Shown: positions 6,234 through 10,703 of the stretch, piece after piece
How positions within the stretch are numbered: position 1 is the first letter of the stretch
Layout of the letters: each line of letters opens with the position of its first letter
Source: an uncultured Oscillospiraceae bacterium
GTDB taxonomy: Bacteria > Bacillota > Clostridia > Oscillospirales > Oscillospiraceae
Assembly (NCBI GenBank): GCA_934630555.1
Contig: CAKTXB010000051.1
Coordinates: 1-10,703 of the forward strand
Reading direction: 5' to 3'
DNA length: 10,703 nucleotides
Position numbers and translations under genes: made by a program
Notes under the pieces: model-generated
Told to the model about the DNA's origin: nothing
Databases searched by the model: none
The model's input: only the letters and a program-made list of their open reading frames with translations

Positions 6234-6445
6234 GGCGGCGTGTACGTCGCCGAACATACTTTCCGTCCTGCAAGCTGCGTGCGCCTCCAGGAGCACAAGC
6301 TGTGCGCAGTGCGATCAGCCAAGGCGAACCCATGCAGAACGAAGTTCTGCATGGGAATTTTTGCGCCAAAGGTGCAAAAAGGATGCGCGCGGCATGGCGC
6401 AAGCCTTCTCAAACGCGGACCCAGCGCAGCGGTTCGCGCTTGAAA
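6234..6445 (-). repeat. Interspersed intergenic repeat, copy B (inverted relative to copy A)
   Basis: Read on the minus strand this element starts with 6445-6384 (60/62 identity to 4231-4292) and ends with 6262-6234 (28/29 identity to 4338-4366). The middle, about 120 bases, is longer than in copy A and unrelated to it. It holds its own hairpins: CCCATGCAGAAC (6329-6340) with its complement at 6344-6355, and TTTTGCGCC against GGTGCAAAA near 6359-6379. It is preceded on the minus strand by the bidirectional terminator at 6443. The gap between the AllA-like gene and the LacI gene (6171-6530) is filled by this element and its flanking hairpins; I see no gene there. Confidence 0.8.
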
Positions 6446-6482
6446 AGGGGCCGCCCGGTCTGGCCGGGCGGCCCCTTTTTTT
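6443..6482. terminator. Bidirectional Rho-independent terminator downstream of the LacI-type gene
   Basis: A perfect 16-bp stem (AAAAGGGGCCGCCCGG, 6443-6458, with 6464-6479) has the loop TCTGG. The + side carries seven T (6476-6482) and the minus side TTTT. It lies about 50 bases past the stop of the minus-strand LacI gene and also faces readthrough from the left. Confidence 0.85.
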
Positions 6483-6530
6483 GCACGTGCGGCAGAGCGT
6501 TTGAAAATTGCGGGCGCGGGGAAATGCTGC

Positions 6531-7571
6531 TTACGCCGTTTGGCGTTTGAGCAGGCAGGGATTGAGGGCCGTGGCGAGCTTTTGCTGCAGCTGCATCTGG
6601 CCGCACAGGCGCAGGTGCAGATACTGCGCGGCGTGGATGCCGATCTCTTTATTGGCCAGCTGCACGGTGGTCAGCTGCGGGGTGTAGTACGCGCCCCATT
6701 CGATGCCGTCATAGCCGACGACGGCGACCTGCTCGGGTACGCAGAGGCCGCTTTCGCGCACGGCGGAGAGGGCCGCCATGGAGATATAGTCGTTGGTGGT
6801 GCAGACGGCAAAGCCGCCGGCCGGGTTTTCGGTGCAGAGCATCTTGGCGGTGCTGTAGCAGATGGCGGGCGTGTCGATGTGCATGAACACACGGCCGCTG
6901 TCATAGGGGAGGCCTGCCGCTTCGCACGCGGCGCGGTAGCCGCTCAGGCGCATGAGCGCCTTGTAGGTGCCGAGGCTCTGGGGGTTGACGGCGTCAAGCA
7001 TGAGATAGATCTTTTCATAGCCCTGCGAGAGGAGATATTGCACGGCCAGACGCTGGCCCTCAAAGTCATCGTTGACGACATAGCTGTCATGCTCCGGCTG
7101 GGCGGGGAAGCAGGCGGCTTCCGGGCAGTCGCGGTAGGGATAGCGCGACATGAACACGAGCGGCTGCGTGACGTGGCGGTAATTTTCCAGCGCGAACGGC
7201 ACGGCGAGGATGCCGCAGGTGGGGATGGACAGCAGCGAGGCCAGCGCGGCGCTTTCGCCCTGCATGGTATCGCCCGAGGTGGTGACGATCATGGTATAGC
7301 CCTGCGCGGTGAGCGTTTCCGAGATGCCCTGCAGAATGCCGGAATAGAACGGATTGTCATTGCGCGGGATGATGACGCCGATGAGCTTGGACGAGCCAAG
7401 ACGCAGCGAGCGGGCAAAGGTATTGGAATGATAGCCCATGGCGGCGGCAGTCTGCTGGACGCGCAGACGCGTCTGCGCGCTGATCTCCGGGCTGTCGGCC
7501 AGCGCTTTGGATACACCGGAAATGGAGATCCCGGTCGCGGCGGCAATGTCCGCCAGCTTGACGTAGGCCAT
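6531..7571 (-). CDS. LacI/GalR-family transcriptional regulator, 346 aa
   Basis: A full-length LacI-family regulator. The helix-turn-helix is at residues 4-23 (VKLADIAAATGISISGVSKA), the hinge helix about 52-60 (FARSLRLGS), and the sugar-binding core starts with LIGVIIPRNDNPFY. Later hallmarks are VVNDDFEGQRLAVQYLL (165-181) and VVGYDGIEWGAYYTPQLTTV (284-303). The ATG at 7571 is chosen because the HTH begins at once and GGAGGA lies at 7582-7587 on the + coordinate; a longer frame reaching 7640 would add 23 residues that run across the operator and promoter. It points away from the creatininase-transketolase genes and shares a 472-bp control region with them. The palindromic sites there fit LacI-family operators, so it is probably the local, autoregulated repressor. 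The effector is unknown. Confidence 0.95.
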   Translation of the reverse strand: MAYVKLADIAAATGISISGVSKALADSPEISAQTRLRVQQTAAAMGYHSNTFARSLRLGSSKLIGVIIPRNDNPFYSGILQGISETLTAQGYTMIVTTSGDTMQGESAALASLLSIPTCGILAVPFALENYRHVTQPLVFMSRYPYRDCPEAACFPAQPEHDSYVVNDDFEGQRLAVQYLLSQGYEKIYLMLDAVNPQSLGTYKALMRLSGYRAACEAAGLPYDSGRVFMHIDTPAICYSTAKMLCTENPAGGFAVCTTNDYISMAALSAVRESGLCVPEQVAVVGYDGIEWGAYYTPQLTTVQLANKEIGIHAAQYLHLRLCGQMQLQQKLATALNPCLLKRQTA

Positions 7572-7587
7572 GGTAAAAAGTCCTCCA

Positions 7588-7603
7588 GCTATAACGTTAT
7601 AAT
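7588..7603. promoter_or_regulatory. LacI-type operator O1 in the regulator's leader
   Basis: GCTATAACGTTATAAT contains the perfect palindrome TATAACGTTATA with the central CG typical of LacI-family operators. It lies between the regulator's predicted promoter and its ribosome-binding site, so binding would act as a roadblock or autoregulation. The core AACGTT is shared with sites at 7791 and 7990. Confidence 0.75.
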
Positions 7604-7640
7604 AGTCGGCTGCATACTTGAGAATAAAATACACAGGCAC

Positions 7641-7669
7641 ATGATAGCTCTATTCCGAAAATTATGCAA
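7641..7669 (-). promoter_or_regulatory. Predicted promoter of the LacI-type gene
   Basis: On the minus strand TTGCAT (7669-7664) and TATCAT (7646-7641) are separated by exactly 17 bases in an AT-rich stretch. Predicted transcription would start near 7634, giving a leader of about 60 bases that contains operator O1. Confidence 0.65.
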
Positions 7670-7693
7670 GGAAAAGTTAAAAGGTTTTGAAGA

Positions 7694-7716
7694 ATAATGA
7701 CGATTTTCGTCATTAT
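7694..7716. promoter_or_regulatory. Perfect 10-bp inverted repeat, candidate second regulator site
   Basis: ATAATGACGA (7694-7703) and TCGTCATTAT (7707-7716) are exact complements around TTT. The sequence is unlike the ACTAYAAC half-sites. It sits about 60-80 bases upstream of the regulator's predicted start. No T-run or gene end is nearby, so a protein-binding site is more likely than a terminator. Confidence 0.55.
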
Positions 7717-7755
7717 GCACAATTTTGAACCGGAAAATACAGGGAGTTTTCACGA

Positions 7756-7784
7756 TTGACTAAAACGGTTATAGTGGTCAAAAT
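7756..7784 (+). promoter_or_regulatory. Possible upstream promoter for the creatininase-family gene
   Basis: TTGACT (7756-7761) and CAAAAT (7779-7784) are 17 bases apart. The -35 is good and the -10 weak (4 of 6). Operator O2 falls within the spacer and O3 lies just downstream, an arrangement that supports a repressed promoter. The leader would be about 250 bases. Confidence 0.4.
7759..7775. promoter_or_regulatory. Variant operator O2 (odd-centred)
   Basis: ACTAAAAC, one central G, then GTTATAGT: the half-sites match those of O3 and O4 with one mismatch in the left arm and one extra base in the centre. Its centre is about 31.5 bp (three helical turns) from that of O3. The odd centre makes it less certain than the others. 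Confidence 0.5.
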
Positions 7785-7790
7785 AAAGAT

Positions 7791-7806
7791 ACTGCAACGT
7801 TATAGT
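7791..7806. promoter_or_regulatory. LacI-type operator O3
   Basis: ACTGCAACGTTATAGT matches the perfect site O4 at 14 of 16 positions and keeps the AACGTT core and ACT/AGT ends. It would overlap the start point of the possible promoter at 7756-7784. Confidence 0.7.
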
Positions 7807-7952
7807 TCGTTTTGCGCGGTTACAGTATGCGCTTGGGGCTGTCTCGCTGCAGGGATTCCCGCGCACAGACTGAATTGCGGGTGGGGCGCGAGCACTTTGG
7901 GCAGAAAGATCCGCGACTGCCGGATTGTGCTAAAATCCGCGCGGATTCTCCA

Positions 7953-7981
7953 TTTACAGCAAAGCGGAATCGTGCTATAAA
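7953..7981 (+). promoter_or_regulatory. Main predicted promoter of the creatininase-family gene
   Basis: TTTACA (7953-7958) and TATAAA (7976-7981) are separated by exactly 17 bases, each 5 of 6 to the sigma-A consensus. Predicted start is near 7988, about 55 bases before the ATG. Operator O4 begins at that start. Confidence 0.75.
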
Positions 7982-7989
7982 GGATGTGT

Positions 7990-8005
7990 ACTACAACGTT
8001 GTAGT
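7990..8005. promoter_or_regulatory. LacI-type operator O4, perfect 16-bp palindrome at the start point
   Basis: ACTACAACGTTGTAGT is a perfect palindrome with central CG. It covers about +3 to +18 of the promoter at 7953-7981, the usual place for a LacI-family repressor to block transcription. Confidence 0.8.
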
Positions 8006-8043
8006 CGCTGAAAAATATACTAGGAGTAAGGAGATATTTTGCT

Positions 8044-9159
8044 ATGGCATTGAACGATGTACCGGGCCTGATCTACAGCAAGGACGGAAAAATGAGCTTT
8101 GAAGACACGAAAGTCGGCCGCATGAAGCGCGAGATCTTCGACGCTGATGAGGCCTGGCTGGACGAGCAGCTGGCTGCGTTCGGCTTCCCCTGCGACCCGC
8201 AGCTTGGCGCACCGGGTATGTACATCCAGACCACCATCCGCAAGGACCTGAAGAAGGAACAGGAAAAGAACGACGTCGTCCTCATTCCGGTGGGCTGCAC
8301 CGAAATGCACGGCGACCACACCGTCAGCGCCATGGACACCTTCTTTGTCACCTGCATCTGCGAAGGCGTTCGCCGCTACACCGCCAAGAAGGGCTATCCG
8401 ACCGCGATCGCGCTGCCGCCCCTCAACTATGGCTGCCATCCGCTGCACCACATGGGCATGCCCGGCACCATCGTCGTCCATGAGGACATCGTCATCGGCC
8501 AGCTGGAGGACGTGATGCTCGGCCTGTGGAACGACGGCTACCGCAAGCAGATCATCATCAACAACCATGGTCAGTTCTGGGTCATCGAGTCTGCGCTGCA
8601 GCGCTTCTGCAAGACCTATCAGCTGCCCGGCATCTTCCGCGCCATCGACTGGCACCGTGCGGTTCGTGAGATGTTCGCCATCAAGCGTGACGGCGGTATC
8701 TACGACACCCCGTTCACTCATGCTGACGAGGCAGAGACCTCCTGCGGCCTGTACCTGTTCCCGAAGATGGTCAACATGAGCTACGCCGTGGACACCGACC
8801 CGATGAGCCTGATGAAGGAAGACAACGGCGACTTCGACAACTCCGTCGACAGCTACCATCGTCCTTCCCGCTGGTCTGAGGGCGAAGGCCATTCCGCTAT
8901 GGAGATCTTTGCGACTCCGGAAGGCGTCGTCGGCCATCCGACCCGCGCCACGCTGCTCAAGGCCAAGCGTCCGCTGCTTTGCATCATGAAGTATCTGGTC
9001 ATGCTAATCGATCAGTATCTGGATTCCTACCCCGCCGGCACGACCCCGAAGCCGGAGGCCATGACGCTGCGCACCACCGAGGAGATGGCTCCGTACATGA
9101 AGAAGCCGTTCACCGAGGGCTGGCGTTCCGTCTACGGCATCAACAAGTTCGTGTACTAA
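8044..9159 (+). CDS. Creatininase-family metal-dependent hydrolase (possibly IolN-like), 371 aa
   Basis: The creatininase fold is shown by VLIPVGCTEMHGDHTVSAMD (79-98), giving probable metal ligands E87, H89 and D98. IIINNHGQ follows with H175, and the HADEAETS block (226-233) has E231. In classical creatininase a glutamate lies two residues after the later histidine; here that position is Q177, so metal binding differs. At 371 residues it is much longer than creatinine amidohydrolase (about 250-260), with an added N-terminal region (1-75) and C-terminal extension. Long members of the family include IolN, which opens a diketo-inositol ring in the alternative inositol pathway of Thermotoga. 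AAGGAG (8028-8033) supports the ATG. The gene is preceded by a LacI-controlled promoter and followed by a split transketolase, so a carbohydrate-derived substrate is likelier than creatinine. The exact substrate is unknown. Confidence 0.85.
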   Translation: MALNDVPGLIYSKDGKMSFEDTKVGRMKREIFDADEAWLDEQLAAFGFPCDPQLGAPGMYIQTTIRKDLKKEQEKNDVVLIPVGCTEMHGDHTVSAMDTFFVTCICEGVRRYTAKKGYPTAIALPPLNYGCHPLHHMGMPGTIVVHEDIVIGQLEDVMLGLWNDGYRKQIIINNHGQFWVIESALQRFCKTYQLPGIFRAIDWHRAVREMFAIKRDGGIYDTPFTHADEAETSCGLYLFPKMVNMSYAVDTDPMSLMKEDNGDFDNSVDSYHRPSRWSEGEGHSAMEIFATPEGVVGHPTRATLLKAKRPLLCIMKYLVMLIDQYLDSYPAGTTPKPEAMTLRTTEEMAPYMKKPFTEGWRSVYGINKFVY

Positions 9160-9216
9160 GGGATGCGGCGGCGCCGGACGCTGCGGCCTTCAGCGGATCT
9201 TTTGCCGCAAGCCTGC

Positions 9217-9262
9217 GGTTTGAAAACTTGAAATACACAAAGTATTCCCGCGTTTTCAAACC
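9217..9262. other. Long hairpin between the hydrolase and transketolase genes
   Basis: GGTTTGAAAAC (9217-9227) pairs perfectly with 9252-9262, with a second stem inside (AATAC with GTATT around ACAA). It begins 57 bases after the hydrolase stop. There is no T-run after it. A smaller hairpin, CCGCAAGCCTGCGG, abuts it on the left. The fragment AAAGTATT inside also occurs in block 2 of the repeat at 4338, so it may be a distant relative of that family. No gene is seen in 9160-9399. Confidence 0.55.
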
Positions 9263-9351
9263 TTGTCTTGGGCCAAAATCTCTCGCTGAATGCTCTTGCC
9301 GGATGCCGCGGCACAGCCTTTTGGAACCCACAAATCAGCATACGTTTTATC

Positions 9352-9380
9352 TGCGCCGGGCCGGCTTCCGGCCCGGCGCA
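9352..9380 (+). other. Very stable GC hairpin directly ahead of the transketolase ribosome-binding site
   Basis: TGCGCCGGGCCGG (9352-9364) pairs perfectly with 9368-9380 around the loop CTT. It ends 4 bases before AAAGGA (9385-9390), which serves the ATG at 9400. With no T-run it is a poor terminator. It could protect the 5' end of a processed transketolase message or reduce readthrough. Confidence 0.6.
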
Positions 9381-9399
9381 ACTGAAAGGACGGGAAAAA

Positions 9400-10206
9400 A
9401 TGCAGTTACAGGAAAAGGCGCAGCAGCTGCGCCGCAAGACGTTTGAAACGATCTATCACGCGGGCGGCGGCCATTACGGCGGTTCGCTGTCGGCCATTGA
9501 GATCATGACGACGCTGTATTACGACGTGATGAATGTGCGTCCGGAGGACCCGAACTGGCCCGGCCGCGACCGGTTCATCCTCTGCAAGGGCCATGCCGGC
9601 CCGCCGCTGTACGTCATTCTGGCTGACCGCGGCTTTATTGACCCGGCCCGCCTGGCAGAGCTGGACCAGAACGGCGGCAGCCTGCCGAAGCACGTGGACC
9701 GGCTGAAGGTCCAGGGCATTGATTATTCCTCCGGCCCGCTTGGACAGGGCCTGTCTGTGGCCTGCGGCATGGCGAGCGCGGCGAAGCTGGACAAGGATCC
9801 GCTGTATGTTTACGCGCTGCTGGGCGACGGCGAGCTGGACGAGGGCCAGGTGTGGGAGGCTGCCATGACGGCCGGCCACTATCATCTGGACAATCTGGTG
9901 GCATTCGTGGACCGCAACCTCAATCAGATCGACGGCACGACGGAGCACGTGATGGCGCTGGAGCCGCTGGCGGACAAGTGGACGGCTTTTGGCTGGCACG
10001 TGCAGACCATTGACGGTCACGACACGGCGGCCATCCGCAAGGCCATTGACACGGCAAAGGCTGCCGCGGGCAAGCCGAGCGTGATCATCTGCAACACCAT
10101 TAAGGGCAAGGGCATCTCCTTCATGGAGGGGCAGTACCAGTGGCACAGCGGTCAGATCACGGAAGAACAGTATGCGCAGGGCCTGCGCGATTTGGAAGGA
10201 CGGTGA
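9400..10206 (+). CDS. Transketolase, N-terminal subunit, 268 aa
   Basis: This is the thiamine-diphosphate (pyrophosphate-binding) half of a split transketolase, which moves a two-carbon ketol unit from a ketose to an aldose. Family marks in order are GGGHYGGSLSAIEIM (22-36), KGHAGPPLY (63-71), SSGPLGQGLSVACG (110-123) and the diphosphate motif GDGELDEGQVWEAAM (142-156) running to DRNLNQIDG (171-179), with D143 and N173 as likely metal ligands. The ATG at 9400 gives a normal start (MQLQEKAQQLRRKTFE) after AAAGGA; the frame is open further upstream, but that part covers the hairpins and has no ribosome-binding site. It pairs with the C-terminal subunit 5 bases downstream. Split transketolases are common in anaerobes. 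They serve either the pentose phosphate pathway or special routes such as apulose-phosphate or sulfosugar cleavage. Its place here favours a dedicated role. Confidence 0.95.
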   Translation: MQLQEKAQQLRRKTFETIYHAGGGHYGGSLSAIEIMTTLYYDVMNVRPEDPNWPGRDRFILCKGHAGPPLYVILADRGFIDPARLAELDQNGGSLPKHVDRLKVQGIDYSSGPLGQGLSVACGMASAAKLDKDPLYVYALLGDGELDEGQVWEAAMTAGHYHLDNLVAFVDRNLNQIDGTTEHVMALEPLADKWTAFGWHVQTIDGHDTAAIRKAIDTAKAAAGKPSVIICNTIKGKGISFMEGQYQWHSGQITEEQYAQGLRDLEGR

Positions 10207-10211
10207 GCGCC

Positions 10212-10703
10212 ATGCGAGGATTCGGTGAAGAAAAAGATACCAACAGCACCTATGGTGCAACGCTGACGGCGATGGGCGCGGAGTATCCGCAGCTCGTGGC
10301 GGTGGAAGCGGACCTGATGAAGGCAGCCGGCAGCCGCCCGTTTTATGACGCGTATCCCGAGCGGATGTTCAACGTGGGCATTGCTGAGCAGGATGCCTTG
10401 AGCTTCTCGGCCGGCCTTGCCGCGATGGGCAAGCTGCCGTTCGTGAGCGGGTTTGCGTGCTTTGTGGCGCAGCGCGCGTGCGATCAGGCCCAGAACTCCA
10501 TTGCTTACAACGATTTTAACGTCAAGGTCATCGGCACGTATGCCGGCCTGACGAGTGAAAAAAACGGCGGTACGCACATCTCGATCGACGATGTGGCCAT
10601 TTACCGCAATATGCCGCGCTTTGAGGTCTACGACCCCGGCGATGCGCATGAGTTTGCGGCCATTCTGCGCTATGCGGCAGAGCACAAGGGGCCGGTCTAC
10701 ATC
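10212..10703 (+). CDS. Transketolase, C-terminal subunit, first 164 residues (3' end outside window)
   Basis: The frame runs from ATG 10212 to the window edge without a stop. The protein reads NSTYGATLTAMG, then VEADLMKAAGS, and has the catalytic-glutamate block MFNVGIAEQDALSFSAGLA, with E59 as the residue that activates the thiamine ring. It continues with the pyrimidine-domain features FACFVAQRACDQ and TYAGLTSEKNGGTHISIDD. The start is 5 bases after the stop of the N-terminal subunit, with AAGGACGGTGAG upstream, so translation is coupled and a 1:1 complex is expected. The serine/lysine-rich loop LTSEKNGG replaces the more usual GVGEDG-type loop of housekeeping transketolase. This may reflect a different acceptor or donor, but is weak evidence. 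The missing C-terminal domain prevents subfamily assignment. Confidence 0.93.
   Translation, partial: MRGFGEEKDTNSTYGATLTAMGAEYPQLVAVEADLMKAAGSRPFYDAYPERMFNVGIAEQDALSFSAGLAAMGKLPFVSGFACFVAQRACDQAQNSIAYNDFNVKVIGTYAGLTSEKNGGTHISIDDVAIYRNMPRFEVYDPGDAHEFAAILRYAAEHKGPVYI

Noticed and set aside
6501..7697. + strand open frame of 398 codons opposite the LacI-type gene
   Set aside because: The minus strand encodes a complete LacI-family protein with HTH and ligand-domain motifs; the + frame is a Gly/Ala/Arg/His-rich shadow.
8020..8937. Minus-strand open frame opposite the creatininase-family gene
   Set aside because: Shadow of a well supported gene; would start inside it and run into its promoter.
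9321..9350. Promoter for transketolase (TTGGAA, 18 bases, TTTTAT)
   Set aside because: Both boxes are weak, and transcription would start inside the GC hairpin at 9352-9380; not enough to list as a feature.

Overview
The window looks like chromosomal DNA from a GC-rich Firmicute, most likely an anaerobic gut Clostridia of the Oscillospiraceae/Ruminococcaceae type. Clues are strong GGAGG ribosome-binding sites, the mltG and U32-peptidase pair known from the B. subtilis yrrL-yrrM-yrrN-yrrO cluster, a TagA/WecG-type glycosyltransferase tail, a split transketolase, and high GC with C- or G-ending codons. This assignment is inference. I see no phage or transposase genes, CRISPR array, rRNA or tRNA.

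Region 1 (1-4158, + strand) is one tightly packed operon: the end of a WecG/TagA/CpsF glycosyltransferase, a thymidylate-kinase-family P-loop kinase, a DJ-1/PfpI protein, MltG endolytic transglycosylase and a U32 (TrhP-like) protein. Genes overlap or are separated by 3-21 bases. The content is cell-envelope and housekeeping.

Region 2 (4159-6530) holds four smaller genes: an HD-domain phosphohydrolase, a ribbon-helix-helix regulator on the minus strand, a tiny membrane-anchored protein with two DnaJ-type CxxCxGxG motifs, and an AllA-like cupin protein. It is flanked by two inverted copies of an intergenic repeat (4231-4366 and 6234-6445). These copies share nearly identical ends but have different hairpins in the middle. 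Several gene ends carry GC-rich hairpins joined to a conserved tag, TGACRCGCT.

Region 3 (6531-10703) looks like a regulated catabolic locus. A LacI-family repressor on the minus strand faces a creatininase-family metal hydrolase (possibly an IolN-like cyclic-ketone hydrolase), followed by the N- and C-terminal halves of a split transketolase; the C-terminal half runs off the window. The 472-bp divergent region contains four related sites built on ACTAYAAC/GTTRTAGT. One perfect 16-bp palindrome sits at the predicted transcription start of a TTTACA-17-TATAAA promoter, a textbook repressor position. The likely logic is substrate-induced derepression of a pathway that opens a ring or hydrolyses an amide or lactone-like bond and passes a ketose (phosphate) to a dedicated transketolase. 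The substrate cannot be read from this window.
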